Origin: Thiococcus pfennigii
GTDB taxonomy: Bacteria; Pseudomonadota; Gammaproteobacteria; Chromatiales; Chromatiaceae
Length of the DNA stretch: 64,000 nt
Direction of reading: 5' to 3'
Assembly (NCBI RefSeq): GCF_016583835.1
Contig: NZ_NRRW01000003.1
Span: forward strand, 1 to 64,000
Both the position numbers and the translations under genes were made by a program. The notes under the pieces are model-generated. The model ran no database searches and was not told the origin of the DNA. It was given only the letters and a program-made list of their open reading frames with translations. Position 1 is the stretch's first letter. Every line of letters begins with the position of its first letter. Of this stretch, positions 52,094 through 60,960 are shown in pieces.

Positions 52094-54628
52094 ATGACGA
52101 GCCGCAACGGCCTATTGGTGGCGATCGCGGGACAGCAGAACGCCGGCAAATCGACCCTCTTCAACATGCTGACGGGGGCGCGCCAGCATGTCGCCAACTA
52201 CCCGGGCGTGACGGTCGACAAGAAGTACGGCCTCTACCAGGACGGCGTCGGCGCGGTGCGCACCGTCGACCTGCCGGGGACCTACAGCCTCACCTCCTTC
52301 TCGCTCGAGGAGCGCGTCGCCCGGGATTTTCTGCTCGGCGAGCGACCAGACATCACGGTCAACGTCGTCGACGCCTCGAACCTGCGCCGCTCGCTGCACC
52401 TGACCCTCCAGCTGATGGAGTTGGAACTGCCGCCGGTCCTGGCGCTGAACATGATCGACGTCGCCGCGAGCCACGGCATCCGCATCGACCACGATGAACT
52501 CGCACGCCGCCTCGGCGTGCCCGTCGTGCCGACGATCGGCCGCAAGGGGGAGGGCCGCGTGCCGCTGCGCCAGGCGATCCGCGACTGGGCGCAGACGCTG
52601 CGCGAGGGCCGGGCGGCACCCCGCCACCCGATCGACTACGGCCCGCTCGAGGCCGACATCGCCGCGCTCGAGGTCCTGATCGCAGACCAGGGCGTACTCG
52701 CCGATCTACCCCGACGCTGGCTGGCCCTGAAGCTGCTGGAGGGCGACGAACAGGCGCGCGGACAGCTCGCAGGGCGCCTCGACACCGCGCCGACCGAGGC
52801 CATCCTCACGGAGGCCGACCGGCGCCGCCTGGCCTTCGAGGGCGCCCACGGCCTGAGCGTCGGCGATCAGGTCGTCACCTGCCGCGACCGCACCGTCACC
52901 GCGCTGATCGACGGCGTCCAGAACCGCCCCGATGGCCGCCGGCGCACCCTCTCGGAGCGGATCGATCAGGTCGTCCTCAACCGCTGGGCGGCGCCCTTCT
53001 TCCTGGTCGCGACCGTGTTCCTGATCTACCAGGTCTCGATCGTCTGGGGCTACGAGCTGACCAACTACACCTGGCCGCTCCTCGCCGGCCTGCGCGAACT
53101 GGCCGCCGGCCTGCTGCCCGCCGCCGGCTTCCTCGTCGACCCCTACGTGCGCGCCCTCGGCCTGTGGCTCGTCGACTCGGCCAACACCCTGCTCAACTAT
53201 GTGCCGATCTTCCTGATCCTCTTCGCCTCGATCGCGATCATCGAGGACACGGGCTACATGGCCCGCATCGCCTTCATCCTCGACAAGATCCTGCACCGCT
53301 TCGGCATGCACGGGCAGAGCACCCTGCCGCTGATCCTCGGCGGGGTCTTCGCCGGCGGCTGCGCCGTGCCCGGGGTCATGGCGACCAAGGGCATCCCCGA
53401 TGCGCGCGCGCGGATGGCAACCATCTTTGCCGTCCCCTTCATGAACTGCCTGGCCAAGGTGCCGCTCTACACGCTGCTCCTCGGCATCTTCTTCGTCGAA
53501 GACAAGTCGCTGATGATGTTCTACATCTCGACGATGACCATCATCTTCGCGCTGCTCGTCTCGAAGCTCTTGACGACCACGGTCCTGCGCGGCCACGAGA
53601 CCTCGCCGTTCGTCATGGAGCTGCCGCACTACCATCGCCCAACCCTCCAAGGCGTCCTGCGCCGCGCCTTCGACCGCACCTGGCAGTACATCAAGAAGGT
53701 CGGCACCATCGTCATCGCCGTCGCCGTCGTGGTCTTCGCCCTGCTGCATTTCCCGGGCCTGCCGGCGGAGCGCAAGGCCCACTTCGAGGCGCAGGGTCAG
53801 GCGGCCGCGGTCCGCTTCGAGGAGGCCCTGGCCGGCAACGCCTACCGCGACGTGGCGCTCGGCGCGCAGTTGGTCCCGCTGGTCAACTACGCGAGCGACT
53901 TCAACCGCGCCCGCCTCAACGCGACGAGCGCCGAGGCCGCGCGCGCCCTGGAGGCGCGTTTCGAGGCACGCAACCCGCAGTTCTACCCGCTCGTCAAGCC
54001 GCCACGCGGCGACCGCGACGCGCGCCAGGCGAGCCGCGCCCTGCGCGATCTGCTGCGCGAGCGCAAGTCGCTGCGCCGCGAGATGAAGGAGGAGCGGATC
54101 ACCAATTCGCTGCTCGGCACCATCGGCCGCGGCCTGGAGCCGGTCACCCAGTTCGCCGGCTTCGACTGGAAGATCAATGTCGCGCTCCTCTCTTCGTTCG
54201 CCGCCCGCGAGAGCAGCGTCGCGACCCTCGGCGTGCTCTTCCAGCAGGACGACGACGAGAACCGCTCGCTCGAGGAGCGCATGGGCGCCGAGACCCGCGC
54301 CGACGGGGCCACGGCGCTACTCGCGGTGTCGATGATCCTGTTCTTCGCCCTCTATCCACCTTGTCTGGCGACGACCATCATGGTCCGCGTCCAGACCAAT
54401 TCATACAAATGGATGCTGTTCTCGATCGTCTTCCCGACCTTCCTCGGTCTCGGTGTCGCGAGCCTGGTCTACACGATCGGGCGGGCGGTCAACGCGACCG
54501 GCCTCCAGGCGATGACGGCCGTCTATCTCGGCGCCCTCGCGTTGCTGATCCTCGTCGGCCTGGTCAGCGGCCGACGCGCCCCGACGCCGGTGCGCCAGCC
54601 GGTGCCAACCGCATCGACGCGCCCCTGA
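52094..54628 (+). CDS. feoB: Ferrous iron transporter FeoB
   Basis: This 844-residue inner-membrane Fe(II) transporter has an N-terminal GTPase domain with G1 GQQNAGKST (13-21), G2 Thr in YPGVTVD, G3 DLPG and G4 NMID, followed by helical and membrane regions. The two Gate-type segments (GGVFAGGCAVPGVM and SSFAARESSVATLGV) carry the conserved Cys and Glu. A soluble helical insert (about 555-690, Arg/Glu/Ala-rich) separates late membrane helices. No FeoA or FeoC gene lies next to it. The ATG at 52094 is chosen because the GTPase domain starts directly; earlier starts add low-complexity sequence. Confidence 0.9.
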   Translation: MTSRNGLLVAIAGQQNAGKSTLFNMLTGARQHVANYPGVTVDKKYGLYQDGVGAVRTVDLPGTYSLTSFSLEERVARDFLLGERPDITVNVVDASNLRRSLHLTLQLMELELPPVLALNMIDVAASHGIRIDHDELARRLGVPVVPTIGRKGEGRVPLRQAIRDWAQTLREGRAAPRHPIDYGPLEADIAALEVLIADQGVLADLPRRWLALKLLEGDEQARGQLAGRLDTAPTEAILTEADRRRLAFEGAHGLSVGDQVVTCRDRTVTALIDGVQNRPDGRRRTLSERIDQVVLNRWAAPFFLVATVFLIYQVSIVWGYELTNYTWPLLAGLRELAAGLLPAAGFLVDPYVRALGLWLVDSANTLLNYVPIFLILFASIAIIEDTGYMARIAFILDKILHRFGMHGQSTLPLILGGVFAGGCAVPGVMATKGIPDARARMATIFAVPFMNCLAKVPLYTLLLGIFFVEDKSLMMFYISTMTIIFALLVSKLLTTTVLRGHETSPFVMELPHYHRPTLQGVLRRAFDRTWQYIKKVGTIVIAVAVVVFALLHFPGLPAERKAHFEAQGQAAAVRFEEALAGNAYRDVALGAQLVPLVNYASDFNRARLNATSAEAARALEARFEARNPQFYPLVKPPRGDRDARQASRALRDLLRERKSLRREMKEERITNSLLGTIGRGLEPVTQFAGFDWKINVALLSSFAARESSVATLGVLFQQDDDENRSLEERMGAETRADGATALLAVSMILFFALYPPCLATTIMVRVQTNSYKWMLFSIVFPTFLGLGVASLVYTIGRAVNATGLQAMTAVYLGALALLILVGLVSGRRAPTPVRQPVPTASTRP

Positions 54629-55380
54629 CCGAGCACTTCACCGGGGCGCTGCACTCAGCGGGCTTGCGCTTTCCGGTCCGCGCGGCCCTTGGCCGGGTCT
54701 CGATCCTCAAGCCCTTCGATGCCGGCTGGTTCCTCATCGCTGACGACGGCGCCCTGTTCCAGCTCAGGCGCGTCGATGATCGCCCGGCGGTGAGCCGGGT
54801 GTCGCTGCCCGAGGGCCTCGCCGTGCGCCACATCAAGGTCGCCGAGAACAGGCGCCACGAGGTCCTCGGCCTGCTGCTCGCCGACGACGACCGCCCCTTC
54901 CTCCTCGGCGACGGCGAGGAGCCAGAGCTGATCCCGCTCGCGCTGCCCGGCTACGCACCCGAGCGGATGGAGCTCGAGATCCTCTTCGATCCCCTCTACC
55001 GCACCGCCGTCTACTCCGACGAGGAACGGATCCAGGCCGTCGTCATGGACCGCGACCATGCCGTCCTCGATCGCTACGCCCGCACCATGGCGATGGCCGA
55101 GCCGCGCCTCGCGGATCGGGTCTTCGAGGCCCTGGCGCCGTTTCACCTGACGCTGCGCGAGCCGACCCGCCGCTATCTCGCGCTGACGCCGGCCTGGCAC
55201 CCAGTCTGGTCCTCCGTGCTCGGCAGCGCGGCCGCCGTCCTGCTCGCGACCGCCTTCCTGCGGCAGCGCGGCCTGGCCCCGAGGCACGCAGCGGGCGACC
55301 TGGCACTGGTCGCACTCACCGGCCTCTACGGTCTGGTCGCGCTGCTCCTCCTGCCGCCGGCCCGTCCGCCGTCCGGCTGA
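54625..55380 (+). CDS. Unknown FeoB-associated membrane protein
   Basis: About 251 residues if translation starts at the CTG overlapping the feoB stop (CTGA), or 238 from a TTG at 54664; no ATG or GTG fits. Residues 15-190 form a beta-rich domain (ILKPFDAGWFLIADDGALFQL, RHIKVAENRRHEVLGLLLADD). Two membrane helices follow near the C-terminus (SAAAVLLATAFL, LTGLYGLVALLLLPP). Its position behind feoB suggests an accessory role in Fe(II) uptake or assembly. I know no named family. Confidence 0.6.
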   Translation: MTEHFTGALHSAGLRFPVRAALGRVSILKPFDAGWFLIADDGALFQLRRVDDRPAVSRVSLPEGLAVRHIKVAENRRHEVLGLLLADDDRPFLLGDGEEPELIPLALPGYAPERMELEILFDPLYRTAVYSDEERIQAVVMDRDHAVLDRYARTMAMAEPRLADRVFEALAPFHLTLREPTRRYLALTPAWHPVWSSVLGSAAAVLLATAFLRQRGLAPRHAAGDLALVALTGLYGLVALLLLPPARPPSG

Positions 55381-55392
55381 GGCCGCGTCGCG

Positions 55393-56025
55393 ATGGCGCG
55401 AAGCCCCCGGCAGCGATCGCGGACCCCGGCGGCCCTCGTCGTCATCGGTGTGCACCGCGACGAACTGGCCTTCGGCGAGCGGGTCGTGCAGGGTCTCGAT
55501 ACCGCGCACTTCGCGGTGCTGCGCATCCCCGAGGGACTGCTCGGCCAGCGGCCGCGCCAGGATCAGTTCGAACAGCATCTGCGCCGCCACCACGCGCTCT
55601 ATTCGCAGATCCACGACCAGTTCGTCCCCGGCCAGCGGCTCCTCGTCGACCTGCACAGCGGGCTCGATCGCCGCGGCCGCTGCGCCGACGTCCTCTGCGC
55701 CGACCCGCGACAGCTCGGGTGCATCGCGACCCGCACGGCCGTCGCCGACCCCGCGGGCGGTACGGTCCGCGCCATCCAACTCATCGCCGATACCGCGCTG
55801 CCGGAGCTCCGGGAGGCCGGCGTGCGGCCCTGGCCCGTCGCCAGGCCCGAGATCCCCGAGGCGGTCTGGGGCGCCGCCGAACCGCTCTACGTCGGCCTCG
55901 AGGTCTATCTGCGCCGTCCCGGTACCGGCACCCCCGGAGACTGGGCCTTCGCCCGCTGCCTGCTCGCGACCATCGCCGACTGCGTCCTGCGCGACCGCGC
56001 CCCGGGCGACGCCGGCCGCCCCTGA
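55393..56025 (+). CDS. Unknown protein with HxxE...H pattern, AstE/aspartoacylase-like
   Basis: This 210-residue protein has GVHRDELAFGERV (His21, Glu24) and LLVDLHSG (His88), the order of zinc ligands in the succinylglutamate desuccinylase/aspartoacylase branch of M14 peptidases. The rest (IATRTAVADPAGGTVRAIQ, GLEVYLRRP) is not diagnostic. It lies 12 bases after the preceding FeoB-associated gene, so it is likely in the feoB operon. An amidohydrolase or deacylase activity is inferred from the motif only. Confidence 0.55.
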   Translation: MARSPRQRSRTPAALVVIGVHRDELAFGERVVQGLDTAHFAVLRIPEGLLGQRPRQDQFEQHLRRHHALYSQIHDQFVPGQRLLVDLHSGLDRRGRCADVLCADPRQLGCIATRTAVADPAGGTVRAIQLIADTALPELREAGVRPWPVARPEIPEAVWGAAEPLYVGLEVYLRRPGTGTPGDWAFARCLLATIADCVLRDRAPGDAGRP

Positions 56026-56215
56026 CCCGCTCGGGCGTTGCACCCGGACGGCACCCAAGGCCAAGCGCCTGAACCCGCCAGCCGTCGCGCCCCTTCAGGA
56101 TGCCCCGACCGTCCGCTCGCACCGTCGCCTACCCGGCCCAACGGACGGCTGCCCGCCGGCATCCTCAAGACCGAGCAGCCAGCGCACCAGGCCCGCACCG
56201 TTCCGAATCGGGTTT

Positions 56216-56234
56216 GCTAATAGTAACGCTTCTT
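56216..56234 (+). promoter_or_regulatory. Fur-like site upstream of the azurin gene
   Basis: GCTAATAGTAACGCTTCTT lies about 105-125 bases before the azurin start in an AT-rich island (56213-56250). It matches the Fur consensus at 11 of 19 positions and shares its GCTAAT left half with the sites at 48605 and 51869. Confidence 0.35.
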
Positions 56235-56338
56235 AGTAGCATTTATAGCGCTCGACGCCGGCGGCGAGAGCGGTGTCGGCCGGCGGCGCGAATCGGGCCG
56301 GTCGACGGATGTCACGACCAAAGCGGAGTCATAGCGAG

Positions 56339-56785
56339 ATGATTGGCAAGAGATACCTCATGGCGGGCTTGTTGTTGGTGGGTAGCGGCGCGGCGCAGGG
56401 CGCCTGCGACTTCAGGATCGAGGTCGGCGACACGATGCTCTACGGCCTCGACGAGATGGTCGTGGAGAAGGGTTGCGAGACCATCGGCGTGACGCTCGAA
56501 CACACGGGCGACCTGCCCAAGATCGCGATGGGTCACAATTGGGTCCTCGCCAAGACGGGCGACGTCGCGGCGATCGCTACGGACGGCATGGCCGCCGGCC
56601 TGGACAACGACTATCTGAAGCCCGGCGACGCGCGGGTCATCGCCGCCACCGAGGTCATCGGCGCCGGGGAGACCACGAGCATCCGCTTCTCCCCCGCCGA
56701 CCTGAAGGCCGGTGAGGACTACACCTTCTTCTGCTCCTTCCCCGGCCACTACACGGTCATGAAGGGCCGATTCATCGTCGAGTAG
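56339..56785 (+). CDS. azu: Azurin (type 1 copper protein)
   Basis: This 148-residue protein has a signal peptide (about 1-21, ending GAAQGA) and a 128-residue azurin. Copper ligands are His66 (GHNWVL), Cys132, His137 and Met141 (CSFPGHYTVM), with the exact azurin spacing, and the structural disulfide pair Cys23/Cys46 is present. Azurin carries electrons in the periplasm. Its place between feoB and flavodoxin, behind a Fur-like site, suggests use as a copper substitute when iron for cytochromes is scarce. Confidence 0.92.
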   Translation: MIGKRYLMAGLLLVGSGAAQGACDFRIEVGDTMLYGLDEMVVEKGCETIGVTLEHTGDLPKIAMGHNWVLAKTGDVAAIATDGMAAGLDNDYLKPGDARVIAATEVIGAGETTSIRFSPADLKAGEDYTFFCSFPGHYTVMKGRFIVE

Positions 56786-56997
56786 CCCCCTCCCCGTCAC
56801 GCGTTGCCCAGCCACACGGCGCCCCGCGGGGGGTCGACCCCCGACCGGCATCGGAGCCGGCGGGCGCAGCTAGAACGGCGCGTGCTCTGCCCCGTCACTG
56901 GCAAAGCCCGTCGATGCCGAGCGCTACACCGGCTAACGATCGCACCTGGCGAACCGCGTTCCGGGCCGATTCGCCCCGGCACCGATCGCCCTGGACC

Positions 56998-57513
56998 TCA
57001 ACCGAGCAACGCCGGGCGGATCCTCTCGATCCAGGCGGCAAGGCGGGCGTCGGTCTCCTCGGGTTGATTGTCCTCGTCGAGCACCAGGCCGCAGAAGGTC
57101 CCGTCGCCAAGGTCCGCCTTCGAGGCACCGTATCGATAGCCATCGGTCGACCACAGGCCGACGATGTGGGCACCGCGCGAATCGAGCACTTCATAGAGCA
57201 TGCCGAGGGCATCGACGAACTCCTCCGCGTATTGCTCCTGGTCACCGAGGCCATAGAGGGCCACCGTCTTGCCGGAGAAATCGACGCCCTCGAGCTCCGG
57301 GAGGAAGTCCTCCAACGCCACTGGAAACTCGCCGGCCCCGACCGTTGGCGTCCCGATGATCAAGGCGTCGTAACCACTCATCCGCTCGGCGGTCACCTCC
57401 TCGAAATCGCAGATCTCGACGATCCCCTCGTCGAAATACCGGCTCTGGATCATCTTCGCGACCCGGCGCGTATTGCCGGTATCCGAGGCATAGAACAGCC
57501 CGATCTTCCGCAT
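56998..57513 (-). CDS. fldA: Flavodoxin
   Basis: This 171-residue long-chain flavodoxin has the phosphate-binding loop YASDTGNTRRVA (about 8-19) and FMN-contact loops at IIGTPTVGAGEF and GLGDQEQYAEEF. It replaces ferredoxin under iron limitation. The ATG at 57513 is set by family length; a longer frame upstream would run through the operator. A Fur-like site stands 28-46 bases before the start. A short-lived nif-type use cannot be excluded. Confidence 0.9.
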   Translation of the reverse strand: MRKIGLFYASDTGNTRRVAKMIQSRYFDEGIVEICDFEEVTAERMSGYDALIIGTPTVGAGEFPVALEDFLPELEGVDFSGKTVALYGLGDQEQYAEEFVDALGMLYEVLDSRGAHIVGLWSTDGYRYGASKADLGDGTFCGLVLDEDNQPEETDARLAAWIERIRPALLG

Positions 57514-57540
57514 ATCTCCACCTTGGCAAAATATCGCAGT

Positions 57541-57559
57541 GATAACGATTATCACTTAT
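57541..57559 (-). promoter_or_regulatory. Fur box in the flavodoxin promoter
   Basis: GATAACGATTATCACTTAT matches the Fur consensus at 13 of 19 positions (GATAA.GAT.ATCA core). At 28-46 bases before the flavodoxin start it would cover the promoter, the classic arrangement for iron repression of flavodoxin. Confidence 0.6.
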
Positions 57560-57878
57560 ATCGCCTGAGATGGGAAGCCACGACGGAAGGTTGCGACTGC
57601 CTCGGGATCGGGGACGGTGCGTTCGGTCGCCACCCCTTTTCGCAGAGGGGACAAGATCCGGAGGGGCCTGCCCCGACCGGCCCCGCCAGCCGTTCGGCGC
57701 GCCTTGTACCGATGACCCTTGCCGATCCTCTGGCACGGAAATGTCCGCAACACGCTGCGCCGACTATATGCGAATGGGTCGCATTCTCTAGCATCTTTAC
57801 GCTACTATCGCACCCGACGCCAAATCACGCAACGATTCGGCGTTTTTCGGCGATGACCTGTTCGTAAGGAGCTAGAAG

Positions 57879-58196
57879 ATGCGCGTATCCCGGACCCTCC
57901 CGCGGTCCTACCTGGCCCTGGCGGCTTTGGCCTGGGCGCTGCCGGCCGCCGCCAACATGGAACTGGCGACCGCCAGCGGCTGCACGGTCTGTCATCAAGT
58001 GGACAAGACGGTGATCGGCCCGGCCTACCAGGACGTCGCAGACCGCTACCGAGACGACGGCACGGCCGTGGAGACCCTGGTCCTCAAGGTCAAGAACGGT
58101 GGCGCCGGCAACTGGGGCGAGATCCCGATGACGCCGCATCCCCATATCAGCGACGAGACCATCCGCGAGCTCGTCGAATGGATCCTGTCGATGTAG
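57879..58196 (+). CDS. Class I cytochrome c, c551-like
   Basis: This 105-residue protein has a signal peptide (about 1-25, ending PAAAN) and a mature part of about 80 residues. The haem attachment CTVCH is at 35-39 and the axial Met is probably Met84 in EIPMTPHP. Length and the MTPHP end are typical of small c551/c5-type periplasmic electron carriers. AAGGAG precedes the ATG. It lies beyond the flavodoxin gene in the opposite direction. Confidence 0.88.
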   Translation: MRVSRTLPRSYLALAALAWALPAAANMELATASGCTVCHQVDKTVIGPAYQDVADRYRDDGTAVETLVLKVKNGGAGNWGEIPMTPHPHISDETIRELVEWILSM

Positions 58197-58884
58197 TGCG
58201 AAATCGAACCTCAGCGGCACGGACTCCGCGTCAGGCCGCGAAGGCCAGCACCAGGACCGAGCCTTTATCGCACCGGCGAGGGGAATCCCGTGAAATCTGG
58301 GGGCGGACAGCCCGCAACCCAAAAGCGGCCGATCACAGCTTCATCGGGGATTGAAGTCGTTCAAATAGCGAAAAGGCTGTACGTGCGTCCTACTCGCCCG
58401 CTCGGTGACGGCCGCTACGGCGCCCGATGCAGGTCGCGCGCGGCGCACTTGGGCACCGTCCAACTGCCGTTCTTTGGTGCAAGGCACCTCCCGCGAAGGA
58501 GATGCTGGTCGATCGGCCACCCTGGCAAGGATCAGCAAGGAAGTCGAAAACCTGATCTCCGACGTCCCGCACCGTCACTCGCTTCGCGCGACTGACGATG
58601 CAGGGCGTAACACAGGAGGATGACAAGAGACGTTTCGCGAAGCCCGTCAGGGGCAGCGACATCGAAGACGATATGGCCCCGGCGCCCGCCGGCGCGGCGT
58701 CACCGATCGGCCGAGCCGAAGGTCGACCGAGGACCGACGGCAACAGACCTCGTTTCGACCGGACGCGCAACCACCGACCACGGGGCATCCCTGCCCGCAC
58801 AGGCACCCTGGAATCGCTCATGGTGTCCCGAAAACCTGCCGCCCGCAAGACTGAGGAGGGCGTGCCGCACAGGCCTGCCGGGAT
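58197..58884. other. Long intergenic region without a supported gene
   Basis: Frames here are short and unlike any family. A segment at 58781-58815 (CGGGGCATCCCTGCCCGCAC and onward) resembles the repeat segments at 35192 and 3712, so part of this region is repeat-derived. Nothing else is recognised. Confidence 0.55.
58781..58815. repeat. Dispersed repeat segment, CGGGGCATCCCTGCCC type
   Basis: This is a partial copy of the inner part of the element at 35149-35261. Identity is high over CGGGGCATCCCTGCCC, then GGCACC.TGAAT. The outer GGGGTCAGAGCC arms are missing here. A diverged version is at 3712-3745. Confidence 0.55.
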
Positions 58885-59613
58885 TCACCGCCGCGACGGG
58901 CAGCTTCCGAGCTTGTGGTCGAGCCAACTCTCGATCTGGGCCACCTCGTCTTCCGACGTCGCACCCCGACACTCCAGGAACAATCTGATCGCGGCCACCG
59001 GCCCATTGGTGCGAAGTTCGACGATCACGTCACGAAGATCGAAGTCGCCGTCACCATCACGATCGCATTCATTCTCCACCTGTTCTACCTTGAAGAAGGC
59101 CGCGCCGCTGCCGATCGGCGATGCCGTTGGCCTGATCGTCAGGCTGTGCAGCCCCGCTCCGACCACGAAGCTCGCCGTACTGGATGCGGGATCCGCCGCG
59201 CAGACATCCGGATCGGAGCCGCAGGAGCCGCTGGCGGCGACGTTCGGCGTCGCGCCCAGGGACGCGCTCGAATCGAAGACTTCGAAGGAATCGCCGTTAG
59301 CGAAGGCGTCGGTCACCGTCACGATCGCGGGGCCGGAGAAGGTCCAAGGCGGACTGTCGGCGAAGACCGTACCCGGACTCGAAGCGCAGGCGAGCCCGCC
59401 CGGATCCGCGGGTTGGCAACCCCTGGCGTCGGTACCGGTACCAGTGAACGAGAATTCGTACCAGGTCCCATCGGGCACGACCTGCCCGAAGGGGACCGCC
59501 CCGCTTTCGGGAAAAGAGTCGGCGACACCGTTGCCCTGTGCGAACACAGGACCGCCCGTCACGGCGACTCCGACCAACACAGCGAATGCGATACTCGAAA
59601 ATCGAATCTGCAT
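58885..59613 (-). CDS. Secreted protein with dockerin/EF-hand-like calcium loop
   Basis: This 242-residue protein has a signal peptide (about 1-26, ending PVFAQG). The middle (about 45-150) is a beta-rich domain with WYEFSFTGTG and WTFSGPAIVTVTDAFANGDSFEVFD. This is a pattern seen in exported proteins that in other bacteria end with a PEP-CTERM sorting tag; no such tag is present. Near the C-terminus the loop CDRDGDGDFDLRDVI is a calcium-binding EF-hand or dockerin-type motif. A promoter is proposed upstream. Function unknown. Confidence 0.7.
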   Translation of the reverse strand: MQIRFSSIAFAVLVGVAVTGGPVFAQGNGVADSFPESGAVPFGQVVPDGTWYEFSFTGTGTDARGCQPADPGGLACASSPGTVFADSPPWTFSGPAIVTVTDAFANGDSFEVFDSSASLGATPNVAASGSCGSDPDVCAADPASSTASFVVGAGLHSLTIRPTASPIGSGAAFFKVEQVENECDRDGDGDFDLRDVIVELRTNGPVAAIRLFLECRGATSEDEVAQIESWLDHKLGSCPSRR

Positions 59614-60179
59614 CGTCGATCCTCTCTTCCATCTGGTCTGCGCGGAGAGACCAAAACGAAAAGCCGGCTGTCGCCGGCACCCCTGTACAATTCTCGTACG
59701 CGAAAAAGTATAGGTCGCAAGATCCAGACGAACCAAAGAATTAACAAATATAATTTTTTTTGGAAACGTCATAGGCCGAATCCCGAGAGGCACTGTCTCT
59801 GCACGGGACATCGATACGAGCCCGAGCGGGCGGATGCGGACGAATCGGGGTGGTCGCTCGCCGACGCCCCTCCGGCGGCCCCCTCGCTCAGGGCCGCCAG
59901 GAGGCAATTTGTCGAAAGGCTGACGGGTCGACGCCCGACGCCGCCCGCCTGAATCCCGGTGCCTCGGTGCAACTCCGATCCGGCCCCTTCGTCGATCGAG
60001 CGCACCAGGCACTTGCTGCAGCGCCACCGGCGACCCATCTCCAACGGACGACCCGACGGGGATGCGCGCCTGACGCGCGCCATGCGACCCCGATCCCCTC
60101 TCCGCGGCATTCTGTGCGGCGAGCGATTCGGCCCACGACGCTCGCCCCGCCCTACGAACCGATCAGGAGCTACAGAGAC
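59614..60179. other. Intergenic region between the secreted protein and coq7
   Basis: The first 150 bases hold the promoter of the secreted-protein gene. From 59820 to 60179 an open frame precedes coq7 in phase, but it has no family features. I see no other gene or hairpin. Confidence 0.5.
59707..59736 (-). promoter_or_regulatory. Putative sigma-70 promoter of the secreted EF-hand protein
   Basis: On the minus strand TTGGTT (59731-59736) and TATACT (59707-59712) are separated by 18 bases, preceded by an AT-rich UP-like stretch (59737-59762). The start would be near 59700, leaving a leader of about 87 bases before the ATG at 59613. Confidence 0.45.
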
Positions 60180-60827
60180 ATGGCCCATCCGCGACGCTAT
60201 TCGCCCACCGACGACCTGCTCATCGGCCTCGACCAGGCGCTGCGCACCGTCTTCGGCCGCCCAATGACGACGACGCGGCCGAACCCGGCCGAGGGCCTCG
60301 TCGAGGCAGACCTGGACGAGGCCGAGCGCCGCCACGTCGGCCGCCTGATGCGCGTCAACCACTCGGGCGAGGTCTGCGCCCAGGCCCTCTACCAGGGGCA
60401 GGCGGTCACGGCCCACCTGCCAGTCGTTCGCGAGACGCTGGAGCGCTCGGCCGCCGAGGAGGCCGATCACCTGGCCTGGTGCGAGTCCCGCCTGCGCGAG
60501 CTCGGCGCGCGCCGCAGCCTGCTGAATCCGGCCTGGTACGCCGGCTCGTTCACGCTGGGGGCGCTGACCGGTCTGATCGGCGACCGCTGGAGCCTGGGCT
60601 TCGTCGTCGAGACCGAGCGCCAGGTCGAGAGCCACCTCGAGGGGCACCTGCGGGAGATCCCGGAACGCGACATCAAGACCCGCACCCTGATCCAGCAGAT
60701 GAAGGTCGACGAGATCCACCACGCCCAGGTCGCCGGACACGCCGGCGGCGTCGCGCTGCCCGGCCCGGTGCGCTGGGTCATGAAGATCACCGCCAAGGTC
60801 ATGACGCGCACGGCCTATTGGATCTGA
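60180..60827 (+). CDS. coq7: 3-demethoxyubiquinol 3-hydroxylase Coq7
   Basis: This 215-residue di-iron monooxygenase of late ubiquinone synthesis has ligand motifs NHSGEVCAQALY, EEADHLAWCE, VESHLEGHL and KVDEIHHAQVA, the paired ExxH helices of the Coq7 fold. Length and C-terminus fit bacterial Coq7. The start at 60180 gives the family N-terminus; the in-phase frame upstream is not part of the protein. In many gammaproteobacteria it sits beside speD and crp, as here. Confidence 0.9.
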   Translation: MAHPRRYSPTDDLLIGLDQALRTVFGRPMTTTRPNPAEGLVEADLDEAERRHVGRLMRVNHSGEVCAQALYQGQAVTAHLPVVRETLERSAAEEADHLAWCESRLRELGARRSLLNPAWYAGSFTLGALTGLIGDRWSLGFVVETERQVESHLEGHLREIPERDIKTRTLIQQMKVDEIHHAQVAGHAGGVALPGPVRWVMKITAKVMTRTAYWI

Positions 60828-60960
60828 GGGCCACCGGGTCGCGAAGTGCCCGATCCGGACGGCCGGCGCCATTGTCCTGAGCGCGCGGCGATGTCCCGTC
60901 TCGCCGACCGGGACCGGGCTCGATCACCGGCCGCTCGGGGCCCCAGCGGCGAACGCGGCC

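Noticed and set aside
59850-60179. N-terminal extension of Coq7
   Set aside because: Coq7 family members begin at the 60180 ATG; the preceding in-phase codons are Arg/Pro-rich and unlike the family.
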